DNA of 64,000 nucleotides, taken from the NCBI GenBank assembly GCA_963844405.1, contig CAWJNZ010000007.1:868001-932000 (forward strand). Reading direction: 5' to 3'. Positions 50,962-59,407 of this stretch are shown piece by piece. Made by a program: the position numbers and the translations under genes. Under the pieces are notes generated by a model. The model ran no database searches, was not told where the DNA came from, and saw only the letters and a program-made list of their open reading frames with translations. This DNA comes from DASSUW01 sp963844405 (GTDB lineage: Bacteria > Actinomycetota > Thermoleophilia > Solirubrobacterales > Solirubrobacteraceae). Position 1 is the stretch's first letter. Every line of letters begins with the position of its first letter.

Positions 50962-51954
50962 TCACGCAGCCTCCGCCAGCACCCGCTCGGCGGGCTCGTC
51001 GACGGCGGCGAGCAGGCGGTCGAGCAGGTCGTCGGGCGAGACGCCGTCGCTCAGCGCCTCGTACGAGAGCACGAGCCGGTGGCGCAGCACGTCGGGCGCC
51101 AGGTCGCGCACGTCGGCGGCGATCACGTGCCGGCGCCCGCGCAGCAGCGCCAGCGCCTGCGAGGCGCCGATCAGGCCGATCGGCCCGCGCGGCGAGGAGC
51201 CGTACTCGATGTACCTGCCGATCTCGGCCAGGCCGTAGCGGTCCGGGTGGCGCGTGGCGTCGGCGAGCTGGACGGCGTAGGCGATCACCTCGCGGTCGAC
51301 GAACACGCGCTTGGCCTCGGCCGAGAAGCGCTCGAGCTCCCGCGTCGACAGCCGCTCGGTGATCGCCGGCTTCGGCGCCAGCGAGCGCCCGACCACGGCC
51401 GCCTCCTCGCCCATGTCCGGGTAGTCGACGAGCAGCTTCAGCAGGAAGCGGTCGACCTGCGCCTCGGGCAGCGGGTACGTGCCCTCGGACTCGATCGGGT
51501 TCTGGGTGGCCAGCACGAGGAACGGCGACGGCACGGGATGGGTCTCGCCGCCGATCGTCACCTGCCGCTCCTGCATGACCTCGAGCAGCGCCGACTGCAC
51601 CTTGGCCGGCGCGCGGTTGATCTCGTCGGCGAGCAGGAAGTTGCCGAACACCGGCCCCAACTCGGTGTCGAAGCGGCCGGAGTCGGGCCGGTAGATGCGG
51701 GTGCCGACCAGGTCCGCCGGCACGAGGTCGGGCGTGAACTGGATGCGGCGGAAGGAGCCGCCGAGCACGTCGGCCAGCGTGCGCACGGTCAGGGTCTTCG
51801 CCAGCCCTGGCACGCCCTCGAGCAGCACGTGGCCGCCGGCCAGCAGCGCCACGAGCAGCCGCTCGAGCATGGCGTCCTGGCCGACGATGACGCGCTTGAT
51901 CTCGTAGAGCGCGCCCTCGATGGCGCTGCGGACGGGGATCTCGTCTTCGGTCAT
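50962..51954 (-). CDS. MoxR-family AAA+ ATPase
   Basis: 330 aa. Walker A GVPGLAKT (47-54), Walker B FLLADEINRA (106-115), sensor 1 LVLATQNPIESEGTYPLPEAQVDRFLLK and the C-terminal lid are all present. MoxR proteins act as chaperones for maturation of VWA-domain and metal-containing proteins, here probably the downstream DUF58/VWA pair. It is the first gene of the operon. A motif shared with the HtrA operon lies about 25-40 nt upstream of its start. Confidence 0.94.
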   Translation of the reverse strand: MTEDEIPVRSAIEGALYEIKRVIVGQDAMLERLLVALLAGGHVLLEGVPGLAKTLTVRTLADVLGGSFRRIQFTPDLVPADLVGTRIYRPDSGRFDTELGPVFGNFLLADEINRAPAKVQSALLEVMQERQVTIGGETHPVPSPFLVLATQNPIESEGTYPLPEAQVDRFLLKLLVDYPDMGEEAAVVGRSLAPKPAITERLSTRELERFSAEAKRVFVDREVIAYAVQLADATRHPDRYGLAEIGRYIEYGSSPRGPIGLIGASQALALLRGRRHVIAADVRDLAPDVLRHRLVLSYEALSDGVSPDDLLDRLLAAVDEPAERVLAEAA

Positions 51955-51978
51955 GCCGGCGAGCCTGGCGCCCGCGCC

Positions 51979-51994
51979 GTCAGGTTCGGATAAG
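51979..51994 (-). promoter_or_regulatory. Upstream motif shared with the HtrA operon (copy 1)
   Basis: Plus-strand sequence GTCAGGTTCGGATAAG matches GTCAGGTCCGCATAAG at 60601-60616 at 14 of 16 positions. Both lie a short distance upstream of minus-strand operons encoding VWA proteins. On the coding strand it reads CTTATCCGAACCTGAC, possibly a promoter element or activator site. Confidence 0.5.
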
Positions 51995-52039
51995 CGTGGA
52001 TCTCACCGATGACCGGTGGATCCGCGCTAAACAACCGGG

Positions 52040-52948
52040 ATGCACCCGGTGGCCGAGGTCCTCCGCGAGCGCGCCGCCGGGCGCGTCGACGACCACACGG
52101 TGGCGCTCGTGCTCGAGGGCGGCGCCATGCGCGGGGTGGTCTCCGCCGCGATGACGGCGGCGCTCGAGCGGCTCGGGCTGGGCCGCGCCTTCGACGTCGT
52201 GGTCGGCGCCTCGGCCGGCGCGCTCAACGGCGCCGCCTTCCTGGCCGGCGTAGCCGCCGGCTCGGCCGCCGCCTACCACGGCACGCTCGCCACCCGCGAG
52301 TTCGTCAACCCCGCCCGCCTGCTCTTCGGCCGCCCGGCGCTCGACGTCGGCTGGGTCGTGCACAACGCACACGAGGGGCTCGACGCCGGCCGCCACGAGC
52401 GCACGCTCGAGAGCGGCATCCCGCTCCACTGCCTGGCCGTCGACGTCGAGACCGCCGAGCCTGTGGACCTCACCGGCATGCGGACGGTCGAGGAGCTGTG
52501 CAAGGCCCTCCTCGCCTCGAGCCGGATGCCCTGGGTGGGCGGCGAGCCGGTCGAGATCGCCGGCCGCCGCTACCTCGACGGCGGGCTCGCCGCCCCCATC
52601 CCGGTGGCCACCGCGCTCGGGACCGGAGCGACCCACGTGCTCGTGCTCCAGACCCGCCCGCACGGCGTGCCGCGCAGCAGCGGCTCCCGGCTCGCCGACC
52701 GCCTGATCCCCCGCCACCTCAAGCGGCTCAACCCGCGCCTCGTGGACCTGTACCACGGGCGCATCGAGAGCTACGAGCGAGTGGTCGAGGACATCGCCCG
52801 CCGCTCCGCCGAGCCGTCGCCGCCCTACGTGCTCGGCCTCCGCCCGCCGGCCGGCACGCCGCCGGTCAGCCAACTCGAGCGCCGCCCCGAGGTCCTGCGC
52901 ACCGCGGCGACCCAGGCCGAGAAGCTCGTCGACGAGCTGCTCAGCTGA
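52040..52948 (+). CDS. Patatin-like phospholipase
   Basis: 302 aa. Has the oxyanion glycine loop EGGAMRG (26-32), the nucleophile elbow GASAG (S58) and the catalytic Asp in YLDGG (D180), the Ser-Asp dyad of patatin lipid acyl hydrolases. No signal peptide, so it likely acts on the cytoplasmic membrane face. The stop overlaps the convergent hydrolase gene by 8 nt. Confidence 0.92.
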   Translation: MHPVAEVLRERAAGRVDDHTVALVLEGGAMRGVVSAAMTAALERLGLGRAFDVVVGASAGALNGAAFLAGVAAGSAAAYHGTLATREFVNPARLLFGRPALDVGWVVHNAHEGLDAGRHERTLESGIPLHCLAVDVETAEPVDLTGMRTVEELCKALLASSRMPWVGGEPVEIAGRRYLDGGLAAPIPVATALGTGATHVLVLQTRPHGVPRSSGSRLADRLIPRHLKRLNPRLVDLYHGRIESYERVVEDIARRSAEPSPPYVLGLRPPAGTPPVSQLERRPEVLRTAATQAEKLVDELLS

Positions 52949-54062
52949 GGAACGCGCGCATGGCGTCGTGCGTCTCGAACGGGCGCTCGACCTGCGGCAC
53001 GTGCCCGCAGTCGAGCTCGAGGTGCTTCGCCGCCGGGAACGTGCGCTCGACGTGCTTCATGAAGGCGATCGGGACGAGCCGGTCGCGGCGCCCCCAGACG
53101 AACAGGGCGTCGTGCTGCATGCGGGCGAGGCGCGACCACAGGCCGTCGTCGCCGTGCGGCGCGTCGAGGTAGATGTTGCGCAGCACCGCGTGGAAGGCGT
53201 GCCGGCCGCGCGCGGTGGAGAACGCGCGCAGGAACTCGTCGATGCCGGCCGCCGCCCAGTCGTCCGAGTCGCCGACCAGCCGGCGGACGAGCCGCTCGAC
53301 CGGCATCGGCACCATCGTCAGCTCCGGACGCAGGAGCCGCACGACCGGCGCCCAGCGCCGCCGGCGCAGCCACGCCATGGCCGGCGAGAGCAGCACCAGC
53401 CGGTCGACCCGGTCGGGCGACCGCAGCGCCGTCTCGAGCGCGATCCGCCCGCCCATGCTGTTGCCGGCGATGTGCGCGCGGTCGATCCCCAAGGTGTCGA
53501 GCAGGTCGGTCACGACGCCGGCGAAGTAGCGGGCGTCGTAGGCCGCCCGCAGCGGCTTCACCGAGTCGCCGAAGCCGGGCAGGTCGATCGCCACCACCCG
53601 GTGCGTCCGGCTCAGCAAGGCGAGCGTCGGCAGGAACGACGCCTTCGTGCCGCCGAGGCCGTGGAGCGCGAGCAACACCGGGCCGCGGCCGGCCTGCGCC
53701 GTGGCGATCGCGCCGTGCGGCGTGTCGACCGCCTCCAGCCGCAGCCGGGCGGCGCCCCGATCGCCCGCCGTCGCGGCGAGGAAGCCGGTGGCGACGTGCA
53801 GGTTGTGGCGCATCCGGATGCCGTCGCCGAGCGCGGCCAGGCCGCTATGCCCGTTCGCGGCCCGCTGCCAGGCCGACGGCGGGCCCGTGATGACCGCGTC
53901 CGGCTCCGCGCCGTCGGCGGCCACGATGCGCACGCCCGAGCCGTCGACGAGGGCGTCGTGGGCCTCGTCGCCGCAGGCCAGGCGCACGCGGGCGTCGAGC
54001 GGGGGGTCGACGGCCGACGGGTCGTACCGGTCGGCCAGCGACTTCACCGATTTGGCGATCAC
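52941..54062 (-). CDS. Alpha/beta hydrolase with N-terminal SCP2-like domain
   Basis: 373 aa from GTG 54062. An N-terminal region of about 100 residues (DARVRLACGDEAHDALVDGS, DAVITGPPSAWQR) resembles an SCP2-type lipid-binding domain. The alpha/beta hydrolase follows with LLALHGLGGTKASFLP, the nucleophile elbow GNSMGG, an acidic residue in VWGRRDRLVP and a late histidine in DCGHVPQVERP. The substrate is probably an ester or lipid. A GTG at 54110 would lengthen it by 16 residues but would put the inverted repeat 54091-54116 inside the gene, so 54062 is preferred. Confidence 0.85.
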   Translation of the reverse strand: MIAKSVKSLADRYDPSAVDPPLDARVRLACGDEAHDALVDGSGVRIVAADGAEPDAVITGPPSAWQRAANGHSGLAALGDGIRMRHNLHVATGFLAATAGDRGAARLRLEAVDTPHGAIATAQAGRGPVLLALHGLGGTKASFLPTLALLSRTHRVVAIDLPGFGDSVKPLRAAYDARYFAGVVTDLLDTLGIDRAHIAGNSMGGRIALETALRSPDRVDRLVLLSPAMAWLRRRRWAPVVRLLRPELTMVPMPVERLVRRLVGDSDDWAAAGIDEFLRAFSTARGRHAFHAVLRNIYLDAPHGDDGLWSRLARMQHDALFVWGRRDRLVPIAFMKHVERTFPAAKHLELDCGHVPQVERPFETHDAMRAFLS

Positions 54063-54090
54063 TCGTTCGTCATGCCCGATTTCCGGCCCC

Positions 54091-54116
54091 CAGACTGTGT
54101 CTGCGGTCACAGTCTG
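54091..54116. promoter_or_regulatory. 9-8-9 inverted repeat, likely operator
   Basis: CAGACTGTG, 8 nt, CACAGTCTG: a perfect 9-bp dyad in the divergent region between the hydrolase and the response-regulator gene. It lies 59 bp before the regulator's ATG. It fits a dimeric regulator site controlling one or both genes, possibly the response regulator itself. Confidence 0.6.
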
Positions 54117-54174
54117 AGCTCGCGTTTAGCCCCTCTTTGGCGCATCTTCACGCATCGCGGCCATCGTCAACGCC

Positions 54175-54828
54175 ATGCGCGTGCTGATCGCCGAGGACGA
54201 GCCCCGAGTGGGCGACGCAGTGGCCCGCGGGCTGCGCCGCGAGGGCATGGCCGTCGACCTCGCGCGCGACGGCGAGACCGCCCTTCGCAAGGCGCTCGCC
54301 GCCCCCTACGACGTCGTCGTGCTCGACCGCGACCTGCCCGCCCTGCACGGCGACGACGTCTGCCGCACGCTCACGGCCGAGCGGCCGCAGACCAAGGTGC
54401 TGATGCTGACGGCCGCGGGCGGCGTCGACGACCTCGTCGACGGCTTCGCCCTCGGCGCCGACGACTACCTGCCCAAGCCGTTCCGCTTCGCCGAGCTGGT
54501 GGCCCGCACACGGGCGCTCGCCCGCCGCAACGGCGCCCCCCGGCCGCCGGTCCTCAAAGCCGGCGACGTCGAGCTCGACCCCTCGCGGCGCACCGTCACC
54601 CGGGCGGGCGAGGAGATCGACCTGGCCCCGAAGGAGCTCGCCGTCCTCCAGGTCCTGATGGAGGCCGGCGGCGCCGTCGTCGGCCCCGACGAGCTGCTCG
54701 ACAGGGCGTGGGACGAGGGGACCGACCCGTTCACGAACACGGTCCGCATGACCGTCATGACGCTGCGCCGCAAGCTCGGGGACCCGCCGGTGGTCCACAC
54801 CGTGCGCGGCGCGGGCTACCGCGTGTGA
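54175..54828 (+). CDS. OmpR/PhoB-type response regulator
   Basis: 217 aa. Receiver domain with acidic pocket (E7, D8), phosphoacceptor D51 in VVVLDRDLP, conserved T79 and K101 (LPKPF). A winged-helix output domain follows (about 125-217: LDPSRRTVTRAGEEIDLAPKELAVL...TNTVRMTVMTLRRKLG). Its stop overlaps the sensor kinase GTG start, so the pair is translated together. Confidence 0.95.
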   Translation: MRVLIAEDEPRVGDAVARGLRREGMAVDLARDGETALRKALAAPYDVVVLDRDLPALHGDDVCRTLTAERPQTKVLMLTAAGGVDDLVDGFALGADDYLPKPFRFAELVARTRALARRNGAPRPPVLKAGDVELDPSRRTVTRAGEEIDLAPKELAVLQVLMEAGGAVVGPDELLDRAWDEGTDPFTNTVRMTVMTLRRKLGDPPVVHTVRGAGYRV

Positions 54829-55952
54829 CCCTCCGCCTGCGCCTCACGATCCTCTACACGCTCCTCTTCGGGGCGTGCGGCGCGCTGCTGCTCGGCCTCA
54901 GCTCGTGGATCGTCCACCGGCAGGTGGATCGGACGCTGGCGCCCGCGTACAGCGAGCGCGCGCTCGCGCAGCTCGACGCCCAGTACGTGCTCGCGCTCGG
55001 CGGGATGCTGCTGGTGGCGGCCGCGCTCGGCTACCTGGTGGCCGGACAGGCGCTCGCGCCGCTGCGCCGCGTCACCGGGCTCGCCCGCCGCGTCACCCAG
55101 GAGCAGCTCGACGAGCGGATCGCGATGGACGGCCCGCGGGACGAGCTGCGCGACCTCGCCGACACGCTCGACGGCATGCTCGACCGCCTGGCCGCCGCCT
55201 TCGACGGCCAGCGCCGCTTCGTGGCCAACGCCAGCCACGAGCTGCGCACGCCGCTGACCGTCATCCGCGCCGAGGTCGAGGTCGCCCTCGCCGACCCCGA
55301 CGCCAGCGCCGGCGAGCTGCGCCGGATGGGCGAGGTGGTGCTCGAGGCGGCCGACCGCACGCAGGCGCTGCTCGACTCGCTGATGGTGCTCGCCCGCAGC
55401 CAGCAGGCCCTGCCGCGGCGCGAGCCCGTCGACCTCGCCCACGCCGCCCGCACGGCCGCGGCGGCCATCGCGCCGGAGGCGGCGGTACGCGGCGTCGAGG
55501 TGGAGCTCGACCTCCAGCGCGCCCCGCTCGAGGGCGACCCGCCGCTCGTCGACCGCCTGGTGGCCAACCTGGTCGAGAACGCGGTTCGCCACAACGAGCC
55601 CCGGGGCCGCGTGCGGGTGACGACACGCCGGGGCCTCGTGCGCGTCGAGAACACCGGGCCGGCGATCGCCGCCGACGACGTGCGGCGCCTGGCCGAGCCG
55701 TTCGAGCGCCTCGGGCGCGACTCCGACGGCCCGGGCGCCGGCCTCGGCCTCTCGATCGTGCGCGCGGTCGCCGACGCCCACGGCGCCGAACTCATCCTGC
55801 AGCCGCGCGCGGCCGGTGGCCTCGAGGTCGAGGTGTCGTTCCCTCAGAGCTCGCCGTCGGGCACGTCGCCGGCGAGGATCCGCTCCACCTGGGCGGGCGT
55901 GAACGGCGGCGAGGCGAGCGTCTCCTCCTCGTGGTACGCGCGGAACAGGTGA
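54825..55952 (+). CDS. Sensor histidine kinase
   Basis: 375 aa. Two membrane helices (about 8-30 and 53-73) enclose only about 20 residues, so sensing may occur at or within the membrane. A HAMP domain (74-125) precedes the HisKA box FVANASHELRTPL (H138). The ATPase part has the N-box VANLVENAVRHN, VRVENTGPAI and GPGAGLGLSIV. About 35 residues follow the usual domain end and overlap the convergent gene by 109 nt. That tail may be non-native read-through. Partner of the adjacent response regulator. Confidence 0.93.
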   Translation: MTLRLRLTILYTLLFGACGALLLGLSSWIVHRQVDRTLAPAYSERALAQLDAQYVLALGGMLLVAAALGYLVAGQALAPLRRVTGLARRVTQEQLDERIAMDGPRDELRDLADTLDGMLDRLAAAFDGQRRFVANASHELRTPLTVIRAEVEVALADPDASAGELRRMGEVVLEAADRTQALLDSLMVLARSQQALPRREPVDLAHAARTAAAAIAPEAAVRGVEVELDLQRAPLEGDPPLVDRLVANLVENAVRHNEPRGRVRVTTRRGLVRVENTGPAIAADDVRRLAEPFERLGRDSDGPGAGLGLSIVRAVADAHGAELILQPRAAGGLEVEVSFPQSSPSGTSPARIRSTWAGVNGGEASVSSSWYARNR

Positions 55953-56788
55953 ACGAGGTAGTGCATGCGCTGGTCGAGCACCGACCAGTCCTGGGCGCCG
56001 CAGTCGTCGGCGGCCGGCGGCACCGGCTCGTAGCGTTCCATCAGCTCGCGCAGCTCCGGGTCGACCACCTCGCCGGAGGCTTCCAGGTGGCGGCCGAGCC
56101 ACAGCACGACGCCCGGCAGCGTCAGCACCATCAGTGACTCCGTGATCACCTCGCGGCTGAGCTGCGTGAGCTTGCGCTGGACCGGCCAGGCGAGGATGCG
56201 GCGCTTGGGCGAGAGCGCGGCGTCCATCGCGTCGCGGATCTCGGGCTGAAGGCGGGTCTGCTCGTGGAAGCCGATCTCGAGGTTGGCGAGGATGAGCTGC
56301 TCGGGGCTCGCCCGCCCCTGCTCGTAGCGCCGGAAGGCCTGGCGCAGGAGCGGCGGCTCGGCGGGCGTCACGCCGTCGTCGATCCAGCGCGCGAAGACGA
56401 GGCCGATCTCGGCGAACACCTTCAGGTTCCCGCGCGCGACGGCGTCGCTCGCCTGCCCGAAGGCATCGAACGGCGTGTGCAGCCGCGCCGTCAGCCGCCC
56501 GAGCCGCGTGTCCGGTCGCAGCAGCCCGCGCCGCAGCAGCCAGCGCCAGAAGGAGCGGATCGGGTGCAGCAGCTCGGCGTCGCGGCCGAGCTCGCGCTCG
56601 AGCCGGTCGAGCAGGTCCTCGCCGCGGATCGTCCGGCCTGCTTGGCGCGACGCCCATGTGGCGTACGTGCACCAGTTGGAGCAGCCGAGCTCCATGGCGG
56701 CCGCAAGGCGCGAGTAGCACTCGGTGATCCGCAGGTTGCGGATCACCGGGTCGCGCAGCGCAGCGATCTGCTCGACCTCGTCCCTCAT
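55844..56788 (-). CDS. Conserved protein of unknown function
   Basis: 314 aa, soluble and mostly helical. Features are IRNLRITECYSRLAAAM, the motif NWCTYATWASRQAGRTIR (38-55), LKVFAEIGLVFARWID, ANLEIGFHEQTRLQPEI and a late WSVLDQRMHYLVHLFRAYHEE. I do not recognise a named family. Histidine and glutamate pairs (FHEQTR, YHEEE) could bind metal. Its ATG overlaps the stop of the spermidine-synthase-like gene (ATGA), so the two are coupled. Function is unknown. Confidence 0.75.
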   Translation of the reverse strand: MRDEVEQIAALRDPVIRNLRITECYSRLAAAMELGCSNWCTYATWASRQAGRTIRGEDLLDRLERELGRDAELLHPIRSFWRWLLRRGLLRPDTRLGRLTARLHTPFDAFGQASDAVARGNLKVFAEIGLVFARWIDDGVTPAEPPLLRQAFRRYEQGRASPEQLILANLEIGFHEQTRLQPEIRDAMDAALSPKRRILAWPVQRKLTQLSREVITESLMVLTLPGVVLWLGRHLEASGEVVDPELRELMERYEPVPPAADDCGAQDWSVLDQRMHYLVHLFRAYHEEETLASPPFTPAQVERILAGDVPDGEL

Positions 56789-58198
56789 GCCGCGGGGGTC
56801 AGGAGCTGGTCGGCGGGCGCGTCGTCGTCGCGCAGCGGCTCGGCGTCGTGGGCCAGCGCGGCGAGCTCGAGCTCGGTCCCGCCGCGGGTGTCCAAGAACG
56901 GCGGCAGCTCGGCGTCGGAGGCGAGGAAGACGTGGTTGCCGCCCTCGCCGTGGGCGACGAGCGAGACGTTCTCGAAGGTCTCGAGCAGCGTCGCGGCCTC
57001 GGCGCGGACGAGGCCGAGCGGCGCGTAGTCGATGACGTTGAGCGCGTAGACCCCGCCGGGCCGCAGCACGCGGCGGATGTCCTGCGCGAACTCGGTCGTC
57101 GTCAGGTGCCACGGCACCGCGACGCCGCCGAAGGCGTCGCCGACCACCAGGTCGGCCGAGTCGGTGGGCTCGTCGCGCAGCGTCACCCGCGCGTCGCCGA
57201 CGCGGACGCGCAGGTCCTGGCCGGTGCGCAGTCCGAGCCGCTCGCGCGCCAGCTCGACCAGGTCGCCGTCGACCTCGAGCACGCGCGAGCGCGAGCCCGG
57301 GCGCGTGACGGCCAGCCAGCGCGGCAGCGTGAAGCCGCCGCCGCCGACGAAGACGGCGTCGAGCGGCCCTTCCGGCATCCCGTCGATGGCGCCGGCCATC
57401 CAGCGCGTGTACTCGAACTCCAGGTGGGTCGGGTCCTCCAGGTCCACGTACGAGTGACGGAGCCGCTCGAGCTGCAGGCGTGCGCCCCGACGGCCGCTCC
57501 GGGTCCTCGACCACGCGCGCGCAGTGGTAGGCCGTCTCGGCGTCGCACGGCGCGCCCGCCGCCAGCGTGGCGGCGCCGAGGATGAGCGCGGCCCCGGCCG
57601 CCGAGGCGGTGACCGCGTTGCGCGCGACGACGAAGGCGAGCGTGACGAGGAGGCCGCCGACGCCCAGTACCGCGACGTCGGTCGGCAGCAGCGGCACGAT
57701 CACGAAGCCGGTGGCGAAGGTGCCGACGAGGCCGCCTGCCGTCGCCCACGCCGACAGCCGCCCGACGACGGCGCCGGTCGTCGAGAGGTCGCGGAGCTGC
57801 ACGCGCGCGACCGTCGGCGTCACGGCGCTGAGCACCGCGGCCGGCGGGAAGAGCGCGATCAGCGTGATCAGGAAGGCGGCGACGTCGCCGTCCTCCTGCA
57901 GCGCGCTGCCGAGGCCGCGGGCGATCGGCACCGTCCCGACCGCGAACGCCCCGCCGGAGGCGAGCAGCGCGGACAGCAGCCAGCGCTCGTCGATCCGGTC
58001 GGCGGCGCGGCCGCCGAGCGCGGCGCCCGTCGCGATACCCGCGAGCACCGTGCCGATGATCGTCGTCGTCGTCTCGATCGTCAGCCCGACGTACGGCGCG
58101 AGCAGCCGGATGCCGAGGATCTCGAGCACCAGCACCGCGCCCGAGGCGACGAAGACGAGCCCCGCCGCCACGGCGGGATGGAAGGCCGCGCCACGCAC
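56785..58198 (-). pseudogene. Membrane-fused spermidine synthase-like protein, one-base frameshift
   Basis: The N-terminal half from GTG 58198 carries seven to eight membrane helices (LVFVASGAVLVLEILGIRLLAP, GTVLAGIATGAALGGRAAD) as in fused MFS/spermidine-synthase proteins. The C-terminal half, in the next frame, is a SAM-type fold: VFVGGGGFTLPRW, RVLEVDGDLVELARERLGL, VVGDAFGGVAVPWHLTT. Deleting one C in the ACGCCTGCAG segment near 57480 restores a continuous reading (RTLQLERLRHSYVDLEDP). The protein would be about 470 aa. True mutation or sequence error is not decidable here. Confidence 0.85.
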
Positions 58199-58208
58199 GG
58201 CCGAGACC

Positions 58209-58412
58209 CTAGAGCTTGTGCGTGTACGGCTCCGGGCAGTCGCGGCGGTCGATCACGTGGATCGAGTCTTCCTGGATGGTCTGCTGCGAGGCCAGGACGG
58301 ACCGCTGCAGCTCGGCGTCCACGCCGAGCAACCCGTGGACCGAGGCGCCGACCATCGCCACGCCCGAACACAACGCCACCGCGAAGACCGACCGGGTTGT
58401 ACGTCTCCCCAT
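58209..58412 (-). CDS. Small membrane-anchored or secreted protein
   Basis: 67 aa with a hydrophobic N-terminal segment (residues 8-30, VFAVALCSGVAMVGASVHGLL) and a hydrophilic tail (LASQQTIQEDSIHVIDRRDC). Residue composition is natural and not shadow-like. It lies 10 bp upstream of the fused synthase gene on the same strand. No family recognised. Confidence 0.6.
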   Translation of the reverse strand: MGRRTTRSVFAVALCSGVAMVGASVHGLLGVDAELQRSVLASQQTIQEDSIHVIDRRDCPEPYTHKL

Positions 58413-58468
58413 GAGCGGCCAGTCAACCGCGCCAACACTAAGGCAAGGTAAGCGGAACCCGAGACTTC

Positions 58469-59407
58469 TTAAACGAGCCTCCGGAACCAGTGGAGGGAGA
58501 GCAGGGCGCCGCCGGCCACGAAGACGAGCGCGCCGCCGGCGAAGGCCGCGGTGACCTCGCGCGGCTCGAGCTCCGTCGCCACCTGCGAGCCGAGCCGCTC
58601 GTACACGGCGGCCAGCCCCTCGGCGTCGTCGACGGTGAACGAGCGGCCGCCGGAGGCCTCCGCCACCGCGCGCATCGTCGCGGGGTCGGGCGCGGCCTCG
58701 TGCGTGACGCCCTCGGCGTCGGTCACCGTCCCGGACGGCGTGCCGAGCGAGACGGTGTACACGGGGACGCCGAGCTCGGCCGCCTCGCGCGCCACCGCGA
58801 CCGGGTCGGCGCCGCGCGTGGACTTGCCGTCGGAGATCAGCACGACCGCAGCCGGCGGGCGGTCCTGGCCGCCGCGGCGGATCAGGTCGAGCGCCGCCGA
58901 CAGGCCGTCGCCGCTGGCGGTCCCGCCCTTGGCCTCGATCGCCTCGATGGCCGCGCGCAGCGGCGCGCGGTCGGTGCTCGGCGCCTCGAGCACCGCGGTG
59001 CGGCCGTTGAAGGCCACGGCGCCCACCTTCACCTTCGCCGGCACGCGGTCGAGAAAGCGCGCCGCCGCCGACTGCATGGCCGCCAGCCGCGACGGCGCGA
59101 CGTCGATGGCGCGCATCGAGCCCGAGCGGTCGAAGGCCATGACGACGGTCGCCTGCTCGGCGGGCACCGCCACGGTCGTCTCGGGCCGTGCCAGCGCGAT
59201 GGCCAGCGCCGCCAGCGCGAGGCCGTAGAGCGCGACCGGCGCATGGCGCCGCCAGCCCGGCGTGCGCGGCAGCGCCGAGGCGCGGACGGCCGGGGCGGCG
59301 AACGCGTCAGCAGCGGCGCGCCGGCGCCGCTGGGCGGCGGCGTAGGCCACCGCCGCCAGCGGCACGAGCGCGAGGGCGATCAGGAAGGCGGGCGCCTGGA
59401 AGCTCAC
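58469..59407 (-). CDS. BatA/BatB-like VWA-domain membrane protein (second copy)
   Basis: 312 aa, same layout as the protein at 49.1 kb: N-terminal helices (8-25, 57-73), VWA domain with MIDAS DRSGS (93-97), GGTASGDGL, VVLISDGKST, and a C-terminal helix. Long stretches are shared with the paralogue (ALARPETTVAVP, YERLGSQ, REVTAAFA), so the two are recent relatives. The GTG start overlaps the HtrA-like protease stop (GTGA). MoxR and DUF58 partners are not adjacent here. Confidence 0.9.
   Translation of the reverse strand: MSFQAPAFLIALALVPLAAVAYAAAQRRRRAAADAFAAPAVRASALPRTPGWRRHAPVALYGLALAALAIALARPETTVAVPAEQATVVMAFDRSGSMRAIDVAPSRLAAMQSAAARFLDRVPAKVKVGAVAFNGRTAVLEAPSTDRAPLRAAIEAIEAKGGTASGDGLSAALDLIRRGGQDRPPAAVVLISDGKSTRGADPVAVAREAAELGVPVYTVSLGTPSGTVTDAEGVTHEAAPDPATMRAVAEASGGRSFTVDDAEGLAAVYERLGSQVATELEPREVTAAFAGGALVFVAGGALLSLHWFRRLV

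Noticed and set aside
58436..58460. Iron-regulator-like box (AAGGCAAGGTAAGC)
   Set aside because: Only one half-site resembles the consensus and no iron genes are adjacent.
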